A stretch of 41,376 nucleotides of DNA from the NCBI GenBank assembly GCA_022771695.1, contig JALEKJ010000027.1:1-41376 (forward strand), in the 5' to 3' direction. Position 1 is the stretch's first letter. Each line of letters starts with the position of its first letter. This DNA is from Roseburia sp. Lineage in GTDB: Bacteria > Bacillota > Clostridia > Lachnospirales > Lachnospiraceae. The translations under genes and the position numbers were made by a program. Under the pieces are notes generated by a model that saw nothing but the letters and a program-made list of their open reading frames with translations, did no database searches and had not been told where the DNA came from. Positions 27,553-35,285 of the stretch are shown in pieces.

Positions 27553-27581
27553 TTGATTTTATTAAAATCATATGCTACAAT
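27553..27581 (+). promoter_or_regulatory. Promoter of rpmE
   Basis: TTGATT (27553-27558) and TACAAT (27576-27581) are 17 nt apart, just after the rho stop codon, predicting a ~115-nt leader. Confidence 0.65.
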
Positions 27582-27603
27582 AACAACGCTGTTTATTCGG
27601 GAC

Positions 27604-27657
27604 TATCCCTTGCAGTAAGTACCATATGCGGATCGGGTATACGGGTATAAAGGGATA
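27604..27657 (+). promoter_or_regulatory. Structured leader of rpmE (possible L31 autoregulatory RNA)
   Basis: TATCCCTT (27604-27611) pairs perfectly with AAGGGATA (27650-27657) around a G-rich interior containing ATATGCGGATCGGGTATACG. A structured leader before rpmE fits the autoregulatory leaders known or predicted for ribosomal proteins, but I could not confirm a family. Confidence 0.45.
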
Positions 27658-27706
27658 AGGAACAGGCGAACTATAATAACGATAAGATTATGAAGAGGTG
27701 AAAATC

Positions 27707-27910
27707 ATGAAAGAAGGAATCCATCCAGATTACTATCAGGCAACTGTTACATGTAACTGTGGTAATACATTTGTTACAGGTTCAACAAAGGAAGATATCC
27801 ACGTTGAAATCTGCTCCAAGTGTCATCCATTCTACACAGGTCAGCAGAAAGCTGCTCAGGCTCGTGGACGTATTGACAAGTTCAATAAGAAATATGGTGT
27901 TCAGCAGTAA
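27707..27910 (+). CDS. rpmE: 50S ribosomal protein L31
   Basis: A 67-residue large-subunit ribosomal protein. The zinc-binding version is indicated by TCNCGNTF near the start and [12 protein letters not shown] (CXC and CXXC), followed by the basic [11 protein letters not shown] tail. ATG 27707 follows GAAGAGG; an in-frame GTG lies three codons upstream and is less likely. A strong terminator follows, although the downstream genes are usually linked to rpmE. Confidence 0.96.
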   Translation: MKEGIHPDYYQATVTCNCGNTFVTGSTKEDIHVEICSKCHPFYTGQQKAAQARGRIDKFNKKYGVQQ

Positions 27911-27929
27911 GTTAAGAACGGTTACAGAT

Positions 27930-27961
27930 AAGGTTGAGGTTTTTTAATCTCAACCTTTTTA
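27930..27961 (+). terminator. Terminator after rpmE
   Basis: A perfect 9-bp stem (AAGGTTGAG with CTCAACCTT) and T-run. Expression of the downstream DUF1385-prmC-prfA genes then needs readthrough or a separate promoter. Confidence 0.85.
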
Positions 27962-27992
27962 AAATCATAGGGAAATTTATTGGTAGAGACTT

Positions 27993-28970
27993 ATGAGATA
28001 TTCAGGAATTGGCGGTCAGGCAGTCATGGAAGGCGTGATGATGAAGAATCAGGACAAATACGCCGTTGCCGTGCGCAAGCCGGACCAGGAGATTGTTGTC
28101 GAGGTTGCAGAGTATAACGGTCTTAATATAAATAAGAAAATGAAGAATATGCCGATTTTGCGAGGCGTGTTTAATTTTATAGAGTCACTGATGCTGGGGA
28201 TGAAGACACTTATGTTTTCTGCGTCCTTTTTCGAGGACGAGGAAGAGGAGTTAAAGAAGCATAAGGAATCGGCAACCGTCAAGCAGGCAGAACTTTCTGA
28301 AGAGGCGGCTCGCACAGAGCAGGAGCGTAAGAAAAAGGAAGAAGATGCCATGATGGGCGGTACGGTTGTGTTGTCGGTTGTTCTTGCAGTGGGTATCTTT
28401 ATGATACTGCCGTACTTTATTTCGCTGTTTTTTCAGAGGTTTATTACATCACAGATTGCGATTGCGCTTTTAGAGGGTGTGATTCGTCTGCTGATTTTTG
28501 TCGGATATGTGGCAGCGATTTCACTGATGCCGGATATCAAGCGTGTCTACATGTATCACGGTGCAGAGCACAAGTGTATCAACTGCATCGAGCATGGTCT
28601 TGATCTGACGGTTGAAAATGTGCGGAAGAGTTCAAAGGAGCATAAGCGTTGCGGTACGAGCTTTTTGCTCATTGTCATGTTAATCAGTATTGTCTTTTTT
28701 ATGTTTATCCGTGTGGATAATGGTATTTTGAAATTGGTTCTGCGTTTATTACTGATTCCTGTGATTGCGGGAGTGTCGTATGAGTTCATCCGCCTTGCGG
28801 GACGCAGTGATAACAGGATTGTAAACATTTTAAGTAAGCCGGGATTGTGGCTTCAGCGTCTGACGACCAAGGAACCGGACGATACGATGATTGAGGTCGG
28901 TATCGCCTCCGTGGAGGCGGTTTTTGACTGGCATTCTTATGTAGAAGAGATTCGCGAAGGAAAGGCATAA
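27993..28970 (+). CDS. DUF1385 (YqhQ-like) membrane protein
   Basis: A 325-residue membrane protein of unknown function, strongly conserved next to prmC and prfA in Firmicutes. The N-terminal GGQAVMEGVMMKN is diagnostic. A charged region (~85-115) is followed by hydrophobic segments near 120-165, and then YHGAEHKCINCIEHG, a cluster of His and Cys that could bind metal, and two more hydrophobic segments. Start ATG 27993 is preceded by a weak GGTAGAG. Confidence 0.9.
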   Translation: MRYSGIGGQAVMEGVMMKNQDKYAVAVRKPDQEIVVEVAEYNGLNINKKMKNMPILRGVFNFIESLMLGMKTLMFSASFFEDEEEELKKHKESATVKQAELSEEAARTEQERKKKEEDAMMGGTVVLSVVLAVGIFMILPYFISLFFQRFITSQIAIALLEGVIRLLIFVGYVAAISLMPDIKRVYMYHGAEHKCINCIEHGLDLTVENVRKSSKEHKRCGTSFLLIVMLISIVFFMFIRVDNGILKLVLRLLLIPVIAGVSYEFIRLAGRSDNRIVNILSKPGLWLQRLTTKEPDDTMIEVGIASVEAVFDWHSYVEEIREGKA

Positions 28971-28975
28971 AGCAG

Positions 28976-29803
28976 ATGACATATCGGGAAGCATTGAATC
29001 TTGGTGAGAAGGTTCTTTCGATGGCAAGCATTGCAGACGCAAAGACGGATGCATGGCTACTTCTTTCCATGGTGTGCAAGATGGAGCGCAGCTTTTATTA
29101 CCTGCACATGGAAGAGGAACTGCCGGAGGAACAGCTCAGTGAATATGAGATAGCATTAAAAAAGAGAGCGGAGCATGTGCCGCTTCAGTATATTGTTGGC
29201 GAGACTGAGTTTATGGGGCTTCGGTTCAAAGTGAATTCCAGTGTCCTCATTCCAAGACAGGATACGGAAACTCTGGTTGAGGAGGCATTAAAGGTGGTAA
29301 AGCCGGGGATGAAAGTGCTTGATTTGTGTACCGGCTCCGGATGTATTATTATCAGCATTCTGCATAATGTCTCAGAGGTGGAAGGCTATGCCATTGATAT
29401 TTCCAAGCAGGCATTAAATGTGGCAAAAGAGAATGCGAAGCTGAACGATGTGTCAGTGATGTTTGAACACAGCGATTTATTTGACCATGTGTCAGGCACA
29501 TATGATGTCATTGTATCGAATCCGCCTTATATTCCGACGACGGAAATCCTAAAGCTGATGCCGGAGGTGCAGACATTTGAGCCGATGGAAGCGTTGGACG
29601 GTAAAGAGGACGGACTGCATTTTTACCGGAAAATAATAGCGGAAGCTCAGGACTACCTGAACCCGGGGGGACATCTTTTGTTTGAAATCGGTTATGATCA
29701 GGGAGAGGCTGTTTTGGCACTGATGGAAAATGCAGGCTTTCAAGATGTGCAGGTGATTAAGGATTTGGCGCATAATGACAGGGTTGTGACCGGAATGTTG
29801 TAG
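28976..29803 (+). CDS. prmC: Release factor glutamine methyltransferase
   Basis: Methylates the glutamine of the GGQ motif in release factors, using S-adenosylmethionine; 275 residues. The N-terminal helical domain recognises the release factor; the methyltransferase fold has VLDLCTGSGCIIIS and the substrate-binding NPPY (182-185) in VSNPPYIPT. The start lies 5 bp after the DUF1385 gene, and the substrate gene prfA follows after 82 bp, which fits a shared operon. The gap has a small GC-rich hairpin but no gene. Confidence 0.95.
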   Translation: MTYREALNLGEKVLSMASIADAKTDAWLLLSMVCKMERSFYYLHMEEELPEEQLSEYEIALKKRAEHVPLQYIVGETEFMGLRFKVNSSVLIPRQDTETLVEEALKVVKPGMKVLDLCTGSGCIIISILHNVSEVEGYAIDISKQALNVAKENAKLNDVSVMFEHSDLFDHVSGTYDVIVSNPPYIPTTEILKLMPEVQTFEPMEALDGKEDGLHFYRKIIAEAQDYLNPGGHLLFEIGYDQGEAVLALMENAGFQDVQVIKDLAHNDRVVTGML

Positions 29804-29885
29804 CGTGGCTGCTATAGAGTTGGCAGAGTAACGTTTCGGCAGAGGGCGACGCGGTGTCGCAGAGTTTGAAAAGAGAGGTACAGTT

Positions 29886-30959
29886 ATGTTTGATAAGTTA
29901 GAGGATTTGTTAATCCGTTTTGAGGAATTGATGAGTGAATTAAGCGAGCCGGATGTAGCGAACAATCCGGAACGTTTCCGCAAGCTGATGAAGGAGCAGA
30001 GCGATTTGACTCCTATCGTAGAGGCATATAAGGAATATAAGCAGTGCAAGCAGAATATTGAGGATTCTCTTGCCATGTTGGAGGAAGAATCTGATGAGGA
30101 GATGCGTGAGCTCGCAAAAGAAGAGTTAAACGACGCAAAGAACAGAGTCGAGGAGCTTGAGACAGAGCTTAAGATTTTACTTCTTCCGAAGGACCCGAAT
30201 GATGACAAGAACGTTATTGTCGAGATTCGTGCAGGTGCCGGTGGTGATGAGGCGGCTCTTTTCGCGGCTGAAATCTATCGTATGTATCAGCATTACGCAG
30301 AGAGCAAGAACTGGAAAACCGAGTTGATGGAGGTCGATGAGACCGGAATCGGCGGTATGAAGAGTGTTTCCTTCATGATTAACGGAACCGGAGCTTATTC
30401 CGTGATGAAATATGAGTCCGGTGTACACCGTGTACAGCGTGTGCCGGAAACCGAGTCCGGCGGACGTATCCATACGTCTACCATCAGCGTGGCAGTGATG
30501 CCGGAGGCTGAGGAGGTCGAGGTTGAAATCGACGAGAAGGACATCCGCATCGACGTTATGCGTGCATCCGGTAACGGTGGTCAGTGTGTCAACACCACAG
30601 ACTCTGCCGTACGTCTGACCCACTATCCGACCGGAATCGTCGTATACAGCCAGACCGAGAAGTCACAGCTTCAGAACAAGGCAAAGGCGTTCGCCTTACT
30701 TCGTGCAAAACTCTACGACATCGAGTGCCAGAAGGCGCACGACGCAGAGGCAGAGGCGAGAAGAAGCCAGATCGGAACCGGCGACCGCTCCGAGAAAATC
30801 CGTACCTACAACTTCCCACAGGGACGTGTGACAGACCACAGAATCAACCTGACATTATATAAACTGGATAAGATTATGGATGGCGATATTCAGGAGATTA
30901 TCGATGCTTGTATTGCGGCGGACCAGGCTGCGAAGTTGGTTAAGATGAATGAGAACTAA
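29886..30959 (+). CDS. prfA: Peptide chain release factor 1
   Basis: Recognises UAA and UAG stop codons and triggers peptide release; 357 residues. The catalytic GGQ is at 231-233 ([14 protein letters not shown]), the stop-codon-reading tripeptide is PET in [17 protein letters not shown], and the C-terminal region has [15 protein letters not shown]. These variants are typical of Clostridia. ATG 29886 follows GAGAGG. The glutamine methylated by the upstream gene product is Gln233. Confidence 0.97.
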   Translation: MFDKLEDLLIRFEELMSELSEPDVANNPERFRKLMKEQSDLTPIVEAYKEYKQCKQNIEDSLAMLEEESDEEMRELAKEELNDAKNRVEELETELKILLLPKDPNDDKNVIVEIRAGAGGDEAALFAAEIYRMYQHYAESKNWKTELMEVDETGIGGMKSVSFMINGTGAYSVMKYESGVHRVQRVPETESGGRIHTSTISVAVMPEAEEVEVEIDEKDIRIDVMRASGNGGQCVNTTDSAVRLTHYPTGIVVYSQTEKSQLQNKAKAFALLRAKLYDIECQKAHDAEAEARRSQIGTGDRSEKIRTYNFPQGRVTDHRINLTLYKLDKIMDGDIQEIIDACIAADQAAKLVKMNEN

Positions 30960-31019
30960 GAAATATTTCGTGTAAAATGTTGGGTTCGATTACCTAAGCA
31001 TAAAATATAAGAAAATGAA

Positions 31020-31064
31020 AAGAACATTGCGCTCCAATTTATTGGAGAAGCGATGTTCTTTTTA
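31020..31064 (+). terminator. Terminator after prfA
   Basis: AAGAACAT pairs with ATGTTCTT around an inner GCTCCAA/TTGGAG stem, followed by five T and further T-rich sequence. It ends the rpmE-prfA cluster. Confidence 0.85.
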
Positions 31065-31077
31065 TTTTCTGTAGAAG

Positions 31078-31104
31078 CGAAGCTTCGTAATCTGCGAAGC
31101 AGAT
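31078..31104. repeat. REP-like palindromes in the prfA-hsdM gap
   Basis: CGAAGCTTCG (31078-31087) is a perfect palindrome and ATCTGC-GAA-GCAGAT (31090-31104) a perfect hairpin, both built around GCGAAGC. They resemble extragenic palindromic units. The 567-bp gap from 30960 to 31526 also holds a small open frame and a promoter (listed separately); the AT-rich part from 31271 to 31447 shows nothing I can name. Confidence 0.45.
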
Positions 31105-31180
31105 ATTTTATGCGTATGATTGCCAGACGAAGTTCTCATTCAGACTTTGCGTGAAGTTAAGCTGGCAGGAGTCTGTAAGA

Positions 31181-31270
31181 ATGCAAGCAAAGATAAACTC
31201 GGCTGAATTCACAGAACACCGAGAAGAAGTGGAGCGAGCATGCGAGCGGAACGGATTCGAGGTGATGTGA
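31181..31270 (+). CDS. Possible 29-residue small protein
   Basis: ATG at 31181 is preceded by AGGAG at 9-nt spacing and opens a 29-codon frame with many Glu, Arg and Ala residues (MQAKINSAEFTEHREEVERA...). It is too short to judge by composition. It may instead be part of a repeated intergenic element together with the palindromes upstream. Confidence 0.3.
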   Translation: MQAKINSAEFTEHREEVERACERNGFEVM

Positions 31271-31447
31271 ATGAGGGAATAGATGTTATTATCTTGAAAA
31301 AAATAAGATTATGATCTAGATGTCGACATTAGTAGCCTTATCATAAAACTTAATGAAATTCTGGAAAGGTTGTGATAGAATAAATTATGTATACTTGCGT
31401 CCAATGTAAGCATTATACGAGAAAAAAGTAATTTAACGTACAGTTTA

Positions 31448-31476
31448 TTGGACAAGAAATATGAGATATTTATTAT
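31448..31476 (+). promoter_or_regulatory. Candidate promoter of the type I restriction-modification locus
   Basis: TTGGAC (31448-31453) and TATTAT (31471-31476) are 17 nt apart and ~50 bp before the hsdM start. Confidence 0.55.
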
Positions 31477-31526
31477 AGGCTAGTAATGTAGCTGATGGCC
31501 CAAAATATTACGAAATGGAGAATGGT

Positions 31527-32987
31527 ATGATTACTGGTGAGTTACGAAACAAAATTGACAGAATATGGGAAACATTCTGGACGGGTGGAATTACAAACCC
31601 ATTAGATGTGATTGAACAGTTTACATATCTACTGTTTATTAAACAGTTGGACGAAGTTGAGACAACAAAAGAGAATGAAGCGAACTTCTTAGGTGTGCCA
31701 TTTGAGTCCATGTTCCCAGATGAGTGTCAAAAGTTCAGATGGAGCAAGTTTAAGAATTTAGGCTCTGCTGAAGAAATGTATGAGATAGTTTCGAATGGTG
31801 TATTCCCTTTTATTAAGAATTTGCATCAAGATGGAGATTCTGCCTATGCTCGCTATATGGGAGATGCTATTTTCAAGATTCCTACTGCAGCAATGTTGTC
31901 AAAAATTGTGGACGGTATTGATAGGCTGGAACTTGGAGATGAAGATTCAAAAGGCGACTTATATGAGTATTTATTGTCGAAAGTGGCTACAGCAGGAACA
32001 AATGGTCAGTTCAGAACACCAAGACATATCATAAAAATGATGGTTGCGTTGGTAAAACCCCAGCCAGAAGATATTATTATTGACCCAGCAATGGGGTCGG
32101 CAGGATTTTTAATTGAAGCTCAGCAGTATCTTCGCGATAATCATGCAGACATGTTCCTAAATGCAAAGTTACGTGACCATTTTAACAATGAAATGTTCTA
32201 TGGAAATGATATGGATAGAACGATGCTTAGAATTGGTGCGATGAATATGCTTTTGCATGGAGTTGATAATCCGAATATTTCATATCGTGATAGTTTGTCT
32301 GAACAGAATACAGATGTGGAAAAATATACATTGGTTTTAGCGAATCCTCCTTTTAAGGGAAGTTTGGATTATGAAGCAGTGTCTGCTGATTTGTTGAAAG
32401 TTACTAAGACAAAGAAGACAGAGTTACTGTTTCTTGCTTTGTTCCTTCGAATATTGAAAAAGGGAGGAAGAGCAGCAGTTATTGTTCCAGATGGAGTATT
32501 GTTTGGTAGTAGTAAAGCTCATAAGCAAATCAGGCAGGAAATTATTGATAATAACAAACTTGATGCTGTAATTTCCATGCCAAGTGGGGTATTCAAGCCA
32601 TATGCAGGTGTTTCTACAGCCATTCTTGTTTTTACAAAGACTGGTTCGGGCGGAACTGATAAGGTATGGTTTTATGATATGAAAGCAGATGGATACAGCC
32701 TTGATGATAAACGCCAAGAAATCTCAGAAAATGATATTCCTGATATCATAGAAAGATTTAATCATCTTGATGCAGAGAAAGATAGAGCAAGAACGGAGCA
32801 GAGCTTCTTTGTTCCAGTTGAAGAAATTGTATCTAATGATTATGACCTTTCAATTAATAAATACAAAGAGGTTGTTTATGAGAAGGTGGAATATGATTCT
32901 TCGGATGTTATTATTGACCGTATAGAGCAGATTGAAATACAGATACAGACAGAAATAGCTGAACTAAAGAAGTTACTTAGTAAATAA
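31527..32987 (+). CDS. hsdM: Type I restriction-modification methyltransferase subunit
   Basis: The N6-adenine methyltransferase subunit, active with HsdS; 486 residues. The N-terminal helical domain begins MITGELRNKIDRIWETFW, typical of the family. The SAM-binding motif is DPAMGSAGFL (from ~186) and the catalytic motif is NPPF (273-276). ATG 31527 follows GGAG at 6 nt, whereas the ATG at 31515 has no ribosome binding site. The specificity gene follows 25 bp downstream. This gene starts the AT-rich region. Confidence 0.95.
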   Translation: MITGELRNKIDRIWETFWTGGITNPLDVIEQFTYLLFIKQLDEVETTKENEANFLGVPFESMFPDECQKFRWSKFKNLGSAEEMYEIVSNGVFPFIKNLHQDGDSAYARYMGDAIFKIPTAAMLSKIVDGIDRLELGDEDSKGDLYEYLLSKVATAGTNGQFRTPRHIIKMMVALVKPQPEDIIIDPAMGSAGFLIEAQQYLRDNHADMFLNAKLRDHFNNEMFYGNDMDRTMLRIGAMNMLLHGVDNPNISYRDSLSEQNTDVEKYTLVLANPPFKGSLDYEAVSADLLKVTKTKKTELLFLALFLRILKKGGRAAVIVPDGVLFGSSKAHKQIRQEIIDNNKLDAVISMPSGVFKPYAGVSTAILVFTKTGSGGTDKVWFYDMKADGYSLDDKRQEISENDIPDIIERFNHLDAEKDRARTEQSFFVPVEEIVSNDYDLSINKYKEVVYEKVEYDSSDVIIDRIEQIEIQIQTEIAELKKLLSK

Positions 32988-33008
32988 ATTCGGATTTGTA
33001 GGGATGAT
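32988..33008 (+). repeat. 21-bp direct repeat, upstream of hsdS1 (copy 1)
   Basis: Identical to 36263-36283 before hsdS2. It holds the ribosome binding region (GTAGGGATGAT) of the following S gene and the GATTTGT core (32993-32999), which is shared by all three repeat types in this locus. Confidence 0.85.
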
Positions 33009-33012
33009 ATAG

Positions 33013-34185
33013 ATGGAAAAAACTATAAAAGATTTAGATATTTACATCTCAGATGGTAATTATTCTTCAAAATATCCTAGAAGTGAGGAATTTGTTGAAG
33101 AAGGTATACCTTTTATTCGTGGAAATAATATGGTAGACGGTGATATTACGGATGATGAAATGTATTATATAACTCCTGAAAAACATGGAATACTATTAAA
33201 AGGACATGTTAAAGCTGGAGATGTTTTAATTACAACAAGAGGAAATATAGGACAAGTTGCTATAGTTTCAGAAAGACATGAAGATTCAAATATTAATGCT
33301 CAGATTGTACTATTGAGAACCAATCCAGATAGTTTGTATAATAGATATCTTTTATGGGCGTTGCAGTCAAAAAGAGCAAATGAACAATATCTTGCTCTAC
33401 AGACTGGCACAGCACTAAAACAGCTACCTGTGGGTAAATTAGAGAATCTATCTATAACGGTTACTGATATAAACGAACAGCATTATATAGCGAATATTCT
33501 TGATAAAGTATACGAAGTTATAAAAGCGAGAAGAAAAGAATTACTTCTTTTAGACGACCTTATCAAAGCCCGATTTGTCGAGCTCTTTGGTAATCCTTTA
33601 GATAAGTCAATAGCTAATAAATATTTTGTGGAATGTGTAGAGTTCAATCCAAAGAAATCAGAAGTTAAAGACATGATGGATGAGACTGTTTCGTTTGTTC
33701 CGATGGAATGTGTTGGAGTAGATGGCTCATTTACTATTAGAGAAGATGGATTGATTCGGGATTATTATAAAGGTTATACATATTTCAGAGATGGAGATGT
33801 ATTGCTTGCAAAGATTACACCGTGTTTTGAGAATGGAAAGGTTGCTATTGCTGAGAATTGCACAAATAGTATTGGTTTTGGAACAACGGAGTTCCATGTA
33901 TCTAGACCAATAGCAGGTGTAAGTAATTCGTATTGGATAAAGTATATGCTTAAGAATAATGATGTTCATGATTTGGCAACGATAAATATGACAGGTTCTG
34001 CAGGTCAGAAGCGAATTCAAACTCCATTCTTTGAAAAATTAAAGATATATTTGCCACCAATAGAGTTACAGAACCAGTTTGCCGATTTCGTTAAACAAGT
34101 CGACAAATCAAAAGTTGTGGTACAAAAGGCGCTTTCTGAAACGCAAATGTTATTTGATTCATTAATGCAAAAATATTTTGGATAG
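33013..34185 (+). CDS. hsdS: Type I restriction-modification specificity subunit (full length)
   Basis: The DNA-recognition subunit of the HsdM/HsdR complex; 390 residues with two target-recognition domains (about 1-165 and 200-345), separated by the conserved helix DLIKARFVELFG (central repeat). The C-terminal conserved region (FVKQVDKSK) continues into a complete helix ending LMQKYFG, so this copy is intact. The RBS lies in the 21-bp repeat just upstream. Because the second S gene has the same conserved blocks but different recognition domains, the two copies should confer different target sequences. Confidence 0.93.
   Translation: MEKTIKDLDIYISDGNYSSKYPRSEEFVEEGIPFIRGNNMVDGDITDDEMYYITPEKHGILLKGHVKAGDVLITTRGNIGQVAIVSERHEDSNINAQIVLLRTNPDSLYNRYLLWALQSKRANEQYLALQTGTALKQLPVGKLENLSITVTDINEQHYIANILDKVYEVIKARRKELLLLDDLIKARFVELFGNPLDKSIANKYFVECVEFNPKKSEVKDMMDETVSFVPMECVGVDGSFTIREDGLIRDYYKGYTYFRDGDVLLAKITPCFENGKVAIAENCTNSIGFGTTEFHVSRPIAGVSNSYWIKYMLKNNDVHDLATINMTGSAGQKRIQTPFFEKLKIYLPPIELQNQFADFVKQVDKSKVVVQKALSETQMLFDSLMQKYFG
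33551..33591 (+). repeat. 41-bp direct repeat, central in hsdS1 (copy 1)
   Basis: Identical to 36798-36838. It encodes the linker DDLIKARFVELFG between the two recognition domains and contains GATTTGTCGA (33572-33581). Confidence 0.9.
34093..34118 (+). repeat. 26-bp direct repeat, C-terminal in hsdS1 (copy 1)
   Basis: Identical to 37349-37374. It encodes KQVDKSKVV and holds TCGACAAATC (34100-34109), the exact reverse complement of the 10-mer in the central repeat, so the second recognition domain is bracketed by short inverted repeats. Confidence 0.9.
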
Positions 34186-34311
34186 TAGATTAAAAAGAGG
34201 CAGAGAAGGGATCAAGACGGATAAGATGTTTTGTTAATGAAAAAGAAGAGGTCTATTACCGGTAGTGTAAGTATTTTATTTAGAATGTTTGGACGCGTGA
34301 GGTGAATGAGT

Positions 34312-34776
34312 ATGGCAATCATGACAGTATATCATGGAGGATATCAGCCGGTTTCTGTGCCGGAAATTCGCATAGGGCGAAATACAAAAGATTTTGGCAC
34401 CGGATTTTATTGTACGGTTATCAAGGAGCAGGCACAGAGATGGGCAAAACGCTATAATACGAAAATTGTATCAATTTATGATGTAAAATTCAGTTCCTCT
34501 CTTAAAATAAAAGAGTTTAAAGAAATGACAGATGAGTGGCTTGATTTTATTGTTGATTGCAGGAATGGAAAACCGCATATGTATGATATCGTGATTGGTG
34601 CAATGGCAGACGACCAGATTTATAATTACATTTCGGATTATGTGGAAGGAACTATCACAAGGGAACAGTTTTGGACCTTAGCAAAATTCAAATATCCAAC
34701 GCATCAAATCAGTTTCTGTACAAATGTAGCATTGAAATGTTTGGAGTATCGGGGCTATGAGGAGGTTGAAAAGTAA
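34312..34776 (+). CDS. DUF3990 protein, probable ADP-ribosyltransferase-fold toxin
   Basis: A 154-residue cytoplasmic protein matching the DUF3990 pattern: VYHGGYQPV near the start, RNTKDFGTGFYCT, and near the end HQISFCTNVALKCLEY. This layout fits an ADP-ribosyltransferase-like fold, and family members are often found in two-gene toxin-antitoxin or phage-defence settings. ATG 34312 follows GAGGTG at 7 nt; ATG 34306 also opens the frame. The partner gene overlaps its stop codon. It sits between hsdS1 and the recombinase. The toxin role is inferred; activity and target are unknown. Confidence 0.7.
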   Translation: MAIMTVYHGGYQPVSVPEIRIGRNTKDFGTGFYCTVIKEQAQRWAKRYNTKIVSIYDVKFSSSLKIKEFKEMTDEWLDFIVDCRNGKPHMYDIVIGAMADDQIYNYISDYVEGTITREQFWTLAKFKYPTHQISFCTNVALKCLEYRGYEEVEK

Positions 34777-35237
34777 TGCAGCAGGTGGCAAGAGAAGCAT
34801 CAAAAGATAATGACTTATTTTATACATGCAGCCTAATTGATTATATTGCAAGAAAAACGAAAAATACTCGTTCCGATGTGGTTAATAAACTTGGAAAAGA
34901 AAGACTTGAAAAGATTTATGATTTAGCAGATGTATACCATTGTGATAATGTGGAGCGGGTAAGTGATGATTTCATAGAGGAAGCCGGAATTGAGAGCGGG
35001 AATTATGATAATGTGGGACAGTGTCGTTACAGCATCCCGTCCTACTGGGATATTGGGAAGGTATATAAGCGTCTTATCAAGCAGGTATCCGAGAACGACA
35101 ATATCAGCGTAATAGATGCGTTGCTTAAAGTTTATAATTCTTTTATCAGCCCAAAGATAGATGATTATAACAGCAGCGTGTATTATGAAAATCCTTCTTA
35201 TATATATGAATGTTATAGAGAAAATCAAATACTTTAG
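34776..35237 (+). CDS. Partner protein of the DUF3990 gene, possible antitoxin
   Basis: A 153-residue protein, mostly helical and acidic, with no membrane segment. The start of the conserved-looking region is DLFYTCSLIDYIARKTKN, followed by SDVVNKLGKERLEKIYDLAD, and later YSIPSYWDIGKVYKRLI. I do not know a certain family name; similar proteins are, to my knowledge, found next to DUF3990 genes. The ATG at 34776 uses the last base of the upstream stop codon, so the two genes are translationally coupled. An antitoxin role is inferred from this coupling. Confidence 0.55.
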   Translation: MQQVAREASKDNDLFYTCSLIDYIARKTKNTRSDVVNKLGKERLEKIYDLADVYHCDNVERVSDDFIEEAGIESGNYDNVGQCRYSIPSYWDIGKVYKRLIKQVSENDNISVIDALLKVYNSFISPKIDDYNSSVYYENPSYIYECYRENQIL

Positions 35238-35255
35238 CAATGAAAGTGGGGTAGG

Positions 35256-35285
35256 ATGTTGGTACAGAAAGGAAAGTACCAACAT
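35256..35285 (+). promoter_or_regulatory. Perfect 10-bp inverted repeat across the recombinase start codon
   Basis: ATGTTGGTAC (35256-35265) and GTACCAACAT (35276-35285) enclose AGAAAGGAAA. In RNA the ribosome binding site would be in the loop and the first two bases of the recombinase ATG in the stem, which should restrict translation. As DNA it could alternatively be a binding site for the recombinase or another regulator. Confidence 0.7.

Noticed and set aside
30570-30600. Unusual GGQ context ([11 protein letters not shown]) in release factor 1
   Set aside because: This variant is normal in Clostridia; GGQ and the PxT-type tripeptide are intact.
30960-31526. tRNA gene as an island attachment site
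   Set aside because: No cloverleaf, GTTCRA-type T-loop or CCA end was visible in the gap, so the island does not appear tRNA-linked on this side.
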